NCBI GenBank assembly: GCA_016987375.1
Contig: PJRA01000555.1
Span: forward strand, 1,389,025-1,417,921
Direction: 5' to 3'
Origin: Brachionus koreanus
Lineage: Eukaryota > Rotifera > Eurotatoria > Ploima > Brachionidae
Length of the DNA stretch: 28,897 nucleotides
A program made the translations under genes and the position numbers. A model generated the notes under the pieces. The model was given only the letters and a program-made list of their open reading frames with translations. It was not told where the DNA came from and did not search any database. This document shows, piece after piece, positions 17,345 through 28,222 of this stretch (position 1 is its first letter; each line of letters opens with the position of its first letter).

Positions 17345-18634
17345 TGTTCGAGTCAATTTTTTTTCTTGACCATTTTTTTATTTGTAACAAACACGGCTAT
17401 CTAAAGAAGCCAAGCAAAATTTTAAAACTAGAAAAAAATGAAATAGAAATTAATAAAACCCAGTCAGGATGCGGTAAGAGAGAAAATAGAAGCCTAGGCT
17501 AATATCGTATGAATCAGTCAGAGAGTGAAAAGTGAGTGCTGATTGCATTAAATGGCAATTGTTTGGAAAAGTGGCTAGAATATTTATCGAAATTATGGTC
17601 TTAAATTAGTGTTGTTGAAAATTGATTAGTAGTGATTAATGCTTATATGGGTTAGAATGGAATTTAGAGAATGAACAACAACTGAAAAAAAAGAAAAAGA
17701 AACTAATGCAAACAAATTTTCGACAGCAGTCAAAATGATCGATTTCAAAAGAAAAACTTAGAGCAAAGTCGAATCAAAATTCCTTAAATAATTAATTATA
17801 TTTACAGAAATAAATTAATTTTTTCTTTTTGTTTCGCTAGAGATTACTTACTTTTTTGTGTTTGATCTTATGATTAAACTCTTTTGAATATTTAGGTCTC
17901 TACCTTTCGAGCATAAATTCCAATTATTAAATTTTAATAATCATTCCCTTATCAAGCAAAATAGAACAAGAACAAAAATTAGCCTGTGAAATTTGACTCT
18001 ATTTAATTAAAAATTGTCAAAAATATTTAGCAACACACTTGTTTGATCTAAAATAAAATTGATAAGATCTTCTCTTGAAACAAAAATATATATATAACAT
18101 TTTGGCTAATTTAAATTCACAAAGATATGCCGCTAAAGGAGATATTTTTCTATTTTAGATTAAAGATAATAATAAATTTTTTAAATTTAAAAAAATTCAA
18201 AATTCCCCAGACAAATATTTAGACTGTGTGCGTCTTTTTTTGTTATTAAACTAGTCTTTGGTCTGTAAAATGTATACTAATTTATTGAAAATTTGATTAG
18301 CCATGCAATCTTAAAAGTAATCGCAAAAAATATTTCTTTAAATTTTCTAAACTAATTTTTCCTATTTCCTACATGTTCTATTACATTTATGATAAGACTC
18401 AACATAGCAAAATTTAAAAATTAAATCTGAACTTTTCTAAAAAATTCATATCATGAATTAAGCAAAAAGCTTTTGAACAAACATTGTTAGAAATTTTAAT
18501 ATTTTTGGTCCATAAAACAATTTTTTCTTTCTAATTAGTTTTCTGAATAAAACTCCTATAGTATTTTTTTTTACCAATTTTTTTTAGACAATTTAAAAAA
18601 TGATCTCACTTATTTTTAATTTTTTTTATATAAT
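17345..18634. other. Convertase 5' flank, no recognised gene
   Basis: AT-rich DNA upstream of the convertase start codon; it should contain the convertase promoter and 5' UTR. A plus-strand GATGCG|GTAAGAG splice-donor-like sequence occurs near 17468, with no recognisable exon before it. Nothing else stands out. Confidence 0.4.
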
Positions 18635-19016
18635 TGTACACAGTAATGTAGATGGTCAAGAGACTAGTCTACTTTATAGAACATTGATAGTAGTAGTTTT
18701 ACATATTGGCAACATAAACCCAAAATTCGATTACACTATCGATTCAAATCCACTCAATAAGTCTGTTTGCGAAAGAGACTTGGGTATTTGTATCTAAAGT
18801 GAATTGAAATGGGATTTACAAATCAAAAATGTGGTCGCAAGAGCGAACCGTATATTGGGGATAAAAACAAGAAGAATATGTGTAGATCTAATCCAAATTT
18901 TTCAATTCAACTAGTGGACAATATGGAGATTGTAAATTTCAGAAAAGGTATAAACTACAGCTTAAGCACCAGGCCTAACAGAAAAAGGCATAATCTTAAA
19001 AGAAACTCCAAGAACT
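18635..19016 (+). pseudogene. Degraded LINE C-terminal fragment
   Basis: The plus strand reads NINPKFDYTIDSNPLNKSVC, then ERDLGICI*SELKWDLQIKN and VVARANRILGI. It continues in another frame with MEIVNFRKGINYSLSTRP. These align with the same post-RT region as the LINE at 15541 ([17 protein letters not shown]). Several stops and shifts show it is old. No intact domain remains. Confidence 0.75.
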
Positions 19017-19680
19017 AAGTTTATTGAATTAATCTTGATTGAACTGAGCCAAATGAAAATTAGTTCCAAATGAGCTGAAATAAAAGTAAATTTTTCCAAA
19101 TCGAACTGAAACAAGGGAATATGTCATAAATAAGTAGAACTAAAACGGATAAACATCTGCTAAAAGTCAAATAAAATTAATAAATCATAAGATTAAATTC
19201 AAATTATGGGAGTTTCAGCAAGGACGAAGCCGCTAGGATCTGTATAAAATCTAAAAGATTAAAGTTAAATTTAAATTAGAGAAAGAATCCCACATAAAGC
19301 TTTTTTAAATAAAAAAAAATTATAATCTTGAGAATTTTGTTCTGGAAGATCTGGAAATACAGCAAGGCAACTTGAAGCTTTGCTCTGCACTAAGTCTGCT
19401 GCAGCTCTTATTATTAGTACTACTATTATATGATCGTTTTTACTATTAACTTCAAAATTACCAAAAGCCATGTATTTTTTTTTCATACGGCTGAAAGAAG
19501 GACGGACTGAGAGTGAGATTTGTACATACATTAATAAATTTATAAGTTAAATAAACTCTTTTTTTTGTTACTGATACAAAATAAAAAACTTCAAATAATA
19601 AAAATTCAATTTTTTTTATGAAATAATTCTTACGATTAACAAAAAAGAAAAATTATAAATGATTGTTGTTTAATCAAGTC
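19017..19680. other. No recognised gene; possible LINE 3' scrap
   Basis: An 86-codon minus-strand frame at 19271-19531 has no recognisable homology and no splice context. The plus strand around 19340-19430 is GC-richer than its surroundings and ends in ATTATTAGTACTACTATTAT, which resembles a decayed microsatellite tail of a LINE. Otherwise AT-rich filler. Confidence 0.3.
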
Positions 19681-19686
19681 AATAGA

Positions 19687-19844
19687 ATGCAAATTTTGCA
19701 ATTAGGCGCAGTTTGTTTTTGTCGAATTCCTCGATGACCCATTAAAAAGTTGTCTCAATCACTTTCACGTGATTAATATGCAAATAAAAATTGCTCAAAA
19801 CAAAATATCGGCTCATTAAAATGTTAATCGGTCATATTAATTAG
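19687..19844. promoter_or_regulatory. Candidate cis-regulatory cluster (octamer, E-box, homeodomain sites)
   Basis: Two exact octamer motifs ATGCAAAT (19687-19694 and 19778-19785), a palindromic E-box CACGTG (19766-19771) running directly into ATTAAT, and TAATTAG (19838-19844) lie within about 160 bp. This segment is more complex in composition than the neighbouring DNA. POU and homeodomain factors bind such motifs. AT-rich motifs occur by chance in this genome, so this is a suggestion only. Confidence 0.3.
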
Positions 19845-20161
19845 CTCCCAATAGGTCCGAGTCAATTTTGACCAGGCCAACATTGATAAAAAAGCTATCT
19901 GTTTCATTACTATATTGTTTTTCTATTGTAAAAAATTTATCCTATTCAAAAATCTTAACTAAACAGCAATCAAAAATAATTAACATCAAATCTAGCATGT
20001 TGATAAAAAGATTAAATTTTGAGTATTAACAAAACTGACTTTATAAAACATTCCGCCTTTTGGCCACTACTCTGTTTAAATCGAAAATATTTTCAAATCT
20101 AGATAAGAAATTTAGGTTTGTTTTTTATTTTTTTGTTAATAGATAAGATAAATTTAAAATA

Positions 20162-20236
20162 GCTTGCCGAAATTAGATCCCACACATTGGATCGGCACGT
20201 ACACGGCCAAGAGATTATTTGTTCAGTCAAAACAGG
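20162..20236 (+). other. Possible isolated exon
   Basis: A GC-richer block is bounded by an acceptor-like AAAATAG and a donor CAG|GTAAAC. The plus-strand frame AEIRSHTLDRHVHGQEIICS is open throughout. I do not recognise the peptide, and no partner exon is visible, so it may be a non-coding exon, a regulatory element or chance. Confidence 0.25.
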
Positions 20237-20237
20237 T

Positions 20238-20271
20238 AAACACACATAAACACACACATACATACACACAA
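20238..20271. repeat. CA-rich microsatellite
   Basis: Interrupted ACACACATA units immediately after the possible exon at 20162-20236. Confidence 0.8.
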
Positions 20272-23200
20272 AGGGGTTAATCTGAGCTCAAATTTTACAA
20301 GCGCTTAAACTACCAAATGACCGATTCATAAGCCCTAGAATGTGTGTAATTTTCTCAGCTTAGCTTGTTCAAAATTTAATCTACTGAATGAGCTTTTTTT
20401 TCTCTCTATTCTTCTATTTATTAATATTAGATGATTTTGTTTATTTTGACAAGATGTTGGAAATTTTGTGTTTGTGTTTGTTGCGCCAATTTAGAAAATT
20501 AGTTGGCGTACAAAGCTAATTGAATTGAATAAAAAGATAAGAGTTTTGGTCAATTGAATAATATTATCTTGAAACAATAACCCATGTTTGGGTTGTATCC
20601 AACAATTGATACATAAAGCTAATCACATTAATTAAAGCTCACAAACTATGAAGTAAATTGATAATAAATATTTTTTTTAAAATGATATTTTCATTAGAAA
20701 AATAGAAAAATGATATTTATGCTATTGCATAATAAAATAATAGATTGTAAAGTTCACTGTAATTTAATATCAATTTAGAAAATTAAAATTGGAAAAAAGA
20801 AAAAAGAAATTTTGTTATCAAATTGAATCAGACATTTCAGCACAATTTTTTTCTAGATTTAGAAATTGTTTCTTTACTTGAGAGGAAATTAAAAAATTGA
20901 ATTAATTGACCAAAAATTACTAGCAAAAATAACAATTGTGCTGAAAATTTGTCTCTAAAATGGTTGTTAATATTCAAGTGCTCTTGAAAAATCAAAAGTG
21001 TTTGGGTACACTTGACCCAATAGGCCTGTTTTTGTACATGAAAAATTTAACTAAACAAATATTTATTTTGTCAGAAATATTTGGTTTGCTAGTCATTAAA
21101 AATGTGAAAATTTTAATTTTAAATTTATCTTTCATTAGCATACAAACTAGTTGTTTGTTTTGACGGGTAAACTGACACTAGCCTAGGAAATCTTATCATC
21201 TTCTAATTAGACTGACTAGTTTACAAAATCACAACACACATTGAATGCATCAAATATTTGTTGTAATAAATAGAAAAAAAATTATTTCCATTCATTAATA
21301 GTCTTGTGGCTAGAAATTAAATCGTTTTATTAACTAAAAAAAGTTCTGTATTAATTACGGTTAGATGAGGCCTAGATTTTTTTTCTATTAAGAGTCTATA
21401 AGTGATAAAGCAGAGTGGTTTTAAACGAGCACAATATGAAAGGCTAATTATTTACTTAATATAATAAAACAAAAAATGGAATATTTAATTTCCGATTTTA
21501 ATCTATCATTTTGAAATGTTAATCTAGCATGGTGTGAAAAAACTATAAACCAGTTGGTTATATAATTGAATATCTGGCCATTAGCATTTATTGACTCTAC
21601 GGGTGGTTGGTTTTTTCTCTTGTTTTCTCAATCGACTACTACCCATCGACTTGAAAAACTCATGCATTTTTATGAGCCATATTTTGTTTATTATTTCAAT
21701 TGTGTAATAAAACAGTCCGTGACTTTTTCTAAATCTACCGATTTTATCAGAATAATAAATTGCATTGATCTATCAATCAAAATCTAAATTAAAGTCATGA
21801 AATAGAAGTGCTTAATTTGAGGAAGTGAATTCATTTTTGTTCAGTGACTTTTGCATTTATCATCCGGAATTAAATAATTTTCTTTTTTTTTTTCTATTTT
21901 CATTCTCTAATTATTTTTATAAGCAAACCATTTGACCATAGAGATGTATAATTAAAGAAGACTTGAAGCCTTTTAAATGAAACATGTCAAATGATTTAAA
22001 TCCAAATTTTCGTGATATGCTTTTGTTAGTTTGAAATAAAAAAAAATAAAAAAACTTTCAATTTTTTTTAAAATTAATAAATAAGATATTTAAGCGAAGA
22101 GAACAAAAAAAAAAGAAGAAGAAAAGATAAATACTTAGAGATAAAGCAATCAATAGAAAAAATAAATTATTTTTTATTATACGAAGCCTTAAAAGAGAGT
22201 TAATAAAGTCTATTTATTAAATTATCCTAGTTTGAATATTTGATTATAATATTGGCCTCAATAAGTAAAAATTCCTATCCATCATTTAACTGATGCTAAT
22301 ATTTTTAAAATTAGATTAATGTTATATTAATTCAAAGCTATTTTAAGTAATAAGCTAGCTAAAATGGATTATTAGTTCAGTTAAGAAATTAATTAAAAAC
22401 TATTGATTCGTTTATATTGCCTCGATTTGAGCTTATTAAAAAAAAAAATCTTGATAATTGTATACATATAAGTGATTGATGGCTAAATATACTTAAGTTT
22501 AGATAATCTATCATTTTAGTTTTTTTATTTAATTACTAAGATTTTAAAAAAAAATTTATTTTTTTTTCTTTAATTTGATAAGACTAATTAAGATGAGAGT
22601 AAGAGAGGGGATTTTAAATAAGTTAATGGATTAGCAAAGATTCTTTATAGAGGTAACAGATCCAAGTATTGTAAAACAAAGTCTGCTACTGTGTAAAAGA
22701 GAATAGCATGATAACTTAGAACGAGGGGAAGTTTCTCCAACAAATTAAAAAAATACTTTGCTATGAGCGTTGAAAATAAAATTCTACATTAGAAAAGACT
22801 GACGAATGGTAATGGTAGTGATGGGTTCAGACACCTTTTTTGATCAAAAATCAAAAACTACTAATATTAATAATAGTAGCTCTTTGTGCCTTCTATCGAT
22901 ATCCTTCTGATCCATTGTATGTGAGTTTGCAGCATTTCTTTACGAGTTTCTTAACCAAATTTTTAATGTCATTTTTAAAAAATAAAATAAAGTAAAAATA
23001 AAAATCAAATGTTTAGTTTTTTTTGTGTCTAATTTTCCATAATTTAAATAATAAATTACATATACCAAATAAAGAAGATAATTCAAATAATTATTCATAA
23101 TAAATAAGTAAAACTAAGAAGTTTATTTTTGTTTTTATTTTCTCATCGTTCTTTCTTTTTTTGTTTCAGAAAGCCTTGATTAACAAATTTAAGAATAGTT

Positions 23201-23513
23201 TCCCGTTTTGAACTTTGTCCTTTATCATTCTAAAGCAGGTTCTTATCGATTCACTCACTCCATTTTAAAAAATGAATATCTCTTTAATTTTTATCAAGTC
23301 TTTTACCAATCAATAAAATAAAAGTGACTCAATACCTAAAAATTGTGATACCTTGAAAATAAACTTCGTTTAAAAATCTGTCTTTCAATTTCTACATTTA
23401 AAAATTATTTTCACAAGTAAAAAAAAATAAAATTTAAACGCAAAATTTAATTTTTATTCTAAATTGATTATTTCCTTTTTAATTGATTTATTTTCTAAAC
23501 TATTTGAGCTATT
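20272..23513. other. AT-rich DNA without recognised genes
   Basis: Open frames here are short (at most 73 codons), compositionally biased and resemble no protein I know. Long A and T runs are common. A few homeodomain-like TAAT motifs are as frequent as expected by chance. It could be intergenic, or an intron of a gene whose exons lie outside. Confidence 0.5.
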
Positions 23514-23560
23514 GAAAAAAATAATTTCTCTTCAGCTCAATGTAGTACACTTGAATGACA

Positions 23561-24048
23561 GAAAAAATAATTTATTTTAAGTTCAATGTTGTACAGTTGA
23601 ATGACAGAAAAAAAATTTTTAACTACTGAATAAGAAATTTAAAAAAAAAATTTTTTTGTTTTATCTTAAGTCGAATTAACCTAAAAATGTCACAAAATTA
23701 GCAAATGCATTGAATAAATTTTTTATTTCTTTTGACAAATATTTAATAATAATAGTTAATATTTTACGGTCAGATTAGTTTAACAAAATTGACAAAGCAG
23801 TACTCTTTTTGAATGCAACCAACACTCAAAAATTGATAATTTTTATTTATTTTTCCATATATTTATTTATCTTGGCTAATTAACATTAATATTGGTGCAC
23901 ATATATTTGGACTAATGAAAAAATAATTTATTTTAAGTTCAATGCTGTACAGTTGAATGACAGAAAAAAAATTTTTAACTACTGAATAAGAAATTTAAAA
24001 AAAAAATTTTTTTGTTTTATCTTAAGTCGAATTAACCTAAAAATGTCA
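23561..24048. repeat. 132-bp direct duplication, 356 bp apart
   Basis: Copies at 23561-23692 and 23917-24048 have the same length and differ at one base (TTGTAC versus CTGTAC). A third, diverged partial copy of the first 47 bp precedes them (about 23514-23560). The sequence downstream of each copy is also related but diverged, up to GACAAATATTTA (about 23739-23750 and 24100-24111). The spacer contains a LINE 3' end. Confidence 0.9.
23742..23808 (-). mobile_element. Solo LINE 3' end
   Basis: The plus-strand sequence TAGTTAATATTTTACGGTCA followed by AGTTTAACAAAATTGACAAAGCAG closely matches 11681-11731, the 3' UTR of the LINE at 11667-12983, including the ATT-rich tail. No coding part accompanies it, so it is a severely 5'-truncated insertion or relic. 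Confidence 0.75.
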
Positions 24049-24328
24049 AAAAAAAAAACGAAGCAAATACCTTGATTTTTTTTTCATTTTTTTTTGACAA
24101 ATATTTACTACTAAATAAAAAAATCAATTTTAAAACCAAAGTAATTTTTTTTTGCAAAAATTAAAACTAAATCATAAATATTAATTGATAAATTTAATAG
24201 TTTATTAAAGAAAATTAACTAAGCTAGACAGCACTGTTTAATAAAATTGACTTGAAAAATCATTTAACTTTTATTTATTTTGAAAAAAAAAAACGCTTTG
24301 TCGAAAAAATTTTTTGCCTTAATTGCTC

Positions 24329-24877
24329 CTAGTTGTTTTTAGCAGTACCGTTTCCGTAATTAGCTCCACCGGCCTTGATCAACAGCACTTTGATTTTCTC
24401 TTCTTCCAAATCAGCCAAATCCGATGTCGCCAATTCGACTGCGAAATTCTATAGACAAAAATTGTTAGAAAAAAAAAAGCTAAACAAAATTACAAAATCG
24501 TGTTACCGTAATGACGTCTTTGACAAGAGCTTTGTCAATGGATACCTTGGCACGTTTTATCGCGCTAATTTCATTTCCTATCCACGTAACTAGTGCAAAC
24601 TTGGCTCTACGGCTAAGCTCATCGCCAGTGTACATTCTCAAATAACCAAACAGTCTTTCGGAATCTTGGAATCAGATTTAAAATTAAAATTATCACTTTT
24701 TTTTTAAGAGGTTCTACTGTTAAAATTGGACAAAAATTCTTGATAGTCCGAGCCAGTGCTGGCGACTTGGATTCTGTTGCCTTCATACTTCAACACGGCC
24801 CAGTTAACTTCGGTCTTGTCGTCTCTCACCGAATCGTAGGCCTGTCTCACTGCTTCTTTGTCACAAGTAGTCGCCAT
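24329..24877 (-). CDS. COTL1: Coactosin-like F-actin-binding protein, three exons
   Basis: Cytoplasmic actin-filament-binding protein of the ADF-homology family; coactosin binds F-actin and opposes capping. Exons 24877-24718, 24664-24507 and 24448-24329 join in phase to 145 residues (the human protein has 142). Residues 1-53 read MATTCDKEAVRQAYDSVRDD and end in SDYQEFLSNFN. The middle has RRAKFALVTWIGNEISAIKR and KALVKDV. The end has LEEEKIK...IKAGGANYG, the conserved coactosin tail. The start ATG at 24877-24875 gives the expected N-terminus. Introns are 53 and 58 bp. The acidic-basic pattern and the KAGGANY ending distinguish it from cofilin. The gene stands alone, with AT-rich DNA on both sides. 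Confidence 0.95.
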
Positions 24878-25800
24878 TTTGAGCTCTTAGTCTAAAATAA
24901 ACTCATATTTGAAAAAAAATAAATATATATAACAAAAACTATGCCTATTCTAAAATAATAGATCCCTATAGATTCATGGAAACTAAGCCATTGTGTTAAG
25001 AATAATTAAACTAGAAAAGATTTAGTATTTAATCATAGTTGTGAATAGAAATTAACAAACTAAATTTGGGATTTTTGGCCAAACTAAAAATGACCTTTCT
25101 TAAAAATGATATATTATCGATTTTTATTTGTACTATGCATTTGACCATTGGTTAGGCAAAATCAATAATATTTTCTTGCTATTAAAATCAATAATTTATT
25201 CCAAACAAAAAAAAAACTGTCACATTTGTTAAGAAACAGTCTTGTTTGCATAGACTATGTTGATTAAATTAAAAATTAGAATTTATCATTAGTTGAAAAA
25301 TTAGTTTGGTAAACGTGGGATTTGAAAAAAAAAATAGATATGATACACACCAATAGCAACAAGCGTTTCTTATTGTCATATGACACAAAATTATCTTAAT
25401 TCATCTCATATAGTCACATAGAAATAATTAAAGCCATATTGATGATAAAATTTATATTTATGATTAAGGTCATGAAAAAAAATAAAAAAATTTTTTATTT
25501 TTTTTTTTCGATAGAATTTAGCATAGTGCTGGTATTTCACATATACAGATTTTCGACTACGATACAGTCGAGAGATTTCGCAACTCAATAATAAAAAAAT
25601 GCTAGTTTTTTTTTTTAAAACTAAATTATTTTTTATTAAGTCGATTCATCAACAAAAAAAAATGTAAAAATAAAATTTGATATAAAAGAAAATTAATGAA
25701 AATTATGTTTTAAATTTTTTTTTTGTTGAAAAAAAAAATCAATTTTTAAATTTTAATTGTGTGAATGAGTAATAAAATAAGATATATATATATGTACATA
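24878..25800. other. Intergenic DNA between the coiled-coil gene and coactosin
   Basis: AT-rich; it contains the upstream region of coactosin and the 3' flank of the coiled-coil gene. A TA-dinucleotide run (about 25781-25796) precedes the stop codon of the latter on the minus strand. No further gene is recognised; the 60-codon minus frame at 25406-25588 looks like chance. Confidence 0.6.
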
Positions 25801-26406
25801 TTAGTGCATGTTTTTTGCTTCACTTTTAATAAATTCTGTCATCTCTTTAACCAGCTGATCTAATGACCAATTGTAGCTGTCTATCTCAGTTCTAATCTCG
25901 TTCTAAAAAATAATTTTTTTTTTAAAAAAACAAAATAATACCTTTAATTATTTTACCTGTTTTAGCTCTAAAGCTTCATTATGTTGTTTTTTATCCATAT
26001 CTAAACTTTCGATCATTTTTACTTGATTTTGAGTTGCTTCAGCTTCAATAATTTTTTGTCTATTAGCAATAAAAAAATAAAAAAATATTTCAAATTAGTG
26101 TCTATATTATCACTCGTCTAAATGCTTTTTTAAGTTTTCTTTGGCGGCCGCAAGTCTCTCGGCTGTTATAGCCAATTGTTTTTTGGCCTCATTCAGGTCA
26201 CTTTTCCTATCGTTTATCGAGCAACCGTAGTCCAATACTGCCACTTCGGTTCTCTTCAAATTATTTTAAAAATGTATTATTTCTTTTATTTTTCAAGAAA
26301 TGCAGTTTTTTACTGTTTTCATTTCGGCCAGCAAGCATTCATAATTTTTTATGTCTTGTTCAAGATTATTTTGAGTTATTTTACTTGTTTCAATTTTGCT
26401 TTCAAT
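25801..26406 (-). CDS. Coiled-coil protein of unknown identity, last four exons
   Basis: Exons 26406-26314, 26253-26114, 26059-25957 and 25902-25801 join in phase through standard GT-AG introns of 60, 54 and 54 bp and end at TAA (25803-25801). The 145 visible residues are charged and helical: IESKIETSKITQNNLEQDIK, then LNEAKKQLAITAERLAAAKE, IIEAEATQNQVKMIESLDMD and a tail EIDSYNWSLDQLVKEMTEFI. Heptad-like spacing suggests a continuous coiled coil. The N-terminal part lies further right, beyond a long intron with a mariner relic or beyond the window. I cannot name the family; a cytoskeletal, ciliary or kinetochore role is possible but unsupported. The regular exon phases and low stop content make a real gene likely. 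Confidence 0.75.
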
Positions 26407-26941
26407 CTTTTTTTTAACAAAAAAAAAAATTCAAATTTTAATTAAAAATTTAATTTTAAACAGCTTCTTGTTTTTTTTTACTAATAAATGTGAGTAAATA
26501 TTTGCTTCTGCTATTGATAGGGAATTTAATCACGTACTTGTCAAAATATTTAGTCAATATTTATTTTTATTTGTCTGCTGAAAAGTTTTCTTTCAATTTT
26601 GACATGAATTTTGATTAAAAATTTTAGGAGTTTTTTATTCTAGGAGTTTCTGGTCGTTTGCTATTTCAAAAATCATAGCATGGCTATTCAAATTTTTTGA
26701 AAAATAATTAATTTAATGAAAAGTAAAAATGTCATTTATTCATTTATCTACTTCAAATTTATTTTAATATGTGCTATCTGTTCTTCTTTTAATTACAAAA
26801 AACCATCAAGTTAAGCAAGCATAAATGCAAAGAAGAAAAAAAATGATAACGCCAAAAAAAATTCTAGATCATAATAAATTGAAAATAAATTTTAATCAAA
26901 AGTTAAATAAAATGAAAACTTCTGAAATGTGCTTAAATTTA
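26407..26941. other. AT-rich DNA, probably intron of the coiled-coil gene
   Basis: It begins with a T-rich tract feeding the acceptor of the exon at 26406. No exon, repeat or open frame of note is visible. Confidence 0.5.
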
Positions 26942-27440
26942 GAAGGGTACAAGATTGGTTTAACAAAATTAATAGTGGTGATACAAGCCTAGATATCACT
27001 ATTTGAGAAGTAGATCTATTCTTATTGAAACTATGATAAAAAAATCAATGGTTTGATCTATCTCAACCAGCTCAGTTATTCGTGAAAAGAGGATGCTTTG
27101 ATAAAAATGTGATGTTGTGTATTTGATAGAATTTCCATGGCATAAAACACTTTGAGATTGTGCTATAAACGTAGAACTTTATTCTGAACAATTAGAACAA
27201 ATGTATGCTTCACTTCAAGAAAAATATGCTTGCTTGGTCAACCAAAAGTTAGCTTTGTTTCTTCTAGATAAAGTTAGACCTCAAACAGCTAGAAGAACAA
27301 TCACAAAAATAGAACAACTGGAAAAGATCTAATTTCTTCGTCATTCAGCATATAGATCGAGCAGATCTTGCTCAATGGCTTATTTTCCTAGAAGACTTCA
27401 TTATGCTAAACAAAACCAAGTTGATGAAGCTATAATGATT
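26942..27440 (+). pseudogene. Mariner transposase relic with internal deletion
   Basis: The plus strand opens with RRVQDWFNKINSGDTSLD (26942-26995), the mariner DNA-binding region. It then passes directly to a decayed EKWIY block (about 27006-27022), so the part between the DNA-binding and catalytic domains is missing. Later blocks are MLHFKKNMLAW/KSYASLQEKYAC-like sequence, DKVRPQTARRTITKIEQLEK (about 27270-27328) and a decayed RSMAHF. Stops and shifts are frequent. It is the same family as 4340-4830. Confidence 0.8.
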
Positions 27441-28222
27441 CATATTTTGAAGATTATCTAACTTATCTATCAACTTGAAATTGACTTTGAAAAAATTTTA
27501 TATAAATTTATCAATATTTTTTATTTTCAAAAATAAAATAATAAATTGATACGTTATTTTTTTTAAGAAACTCAATTTTAAATATGTATTTTAACAATTA
27601 AAAACGATATAATAATAATAATAATAATGATAAGCTACAACAGGATACCTGCGGAGCAAGACTAGCTTTAGTCAAAAAAAAAAAAAATTATTTTTTTTCT
27701 TCTTTTCTCTTAATTTCTCTAAAATAAATCGCTTATAGTAATTCATTTGACGATTATCCATTACCAATAACCTATGTTTTCTATGTTTTTAAAATGTATT
27801 TGTTTTGTATCAATAAATTAAATCTATTTTGCTTAGAAAAGATTATACACTTCTCTAATCAATCATCTATCACTAGTTGCACTTTTATCTAATATCAGAA
27901 ATCTGGTACGAGCCAAAACTGCTACACAAATTACTAAAAATTAATTTTAATATATTTTAAAATATTATTTTATGTTTTATTTATGTTCAATAATTGAACT
28001 AAACACTCAAATGTACAATCTTCATTTTTGCACAAAATTTAATTTTTAATTTAATTTTAAAATAATTCTATTTCCTTTTTTTTTAAATAACGGGTGAGGC
28101 AGAAGTTAAGCTTACTTTCCCGATTAGGAAAATGATCAGATGATCTAATATATATATATATCTTTAAACTACTAACAATTAGCTACAATATTGGAAAAAA
28201 TTTTTTTTAAAATTCACTTTCT
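27441..28222. other. AT-rich DNA with an AAT microsatellite
   Basis: An (AAT)6-type run lies at about 27610-27628 and is followed by a GC-richer patch (about 27630-27675), which looks like a minus-strand LINE 3' end with its trinucleotide tail. A TA run lies near 28148-28161. The right part presumably contains the 5' end of the transposon that follows; no terminal repeat could be defined. Confidence 0.45.

Noticed and set aside
19271..19531. 86-codon minus-strand frame as a gene
   Set aside because: No recognisable motif and no splice context; it overlaps a microsatellite-like stretch and is probably chance or LINE debris.
24329..24877. Cofilin/ADF instead of coactosin
   Set aside because: The N-terminus, length of 145 residues and KAGGANY ending fit coactosin; cofilin-specific blocks are absent.
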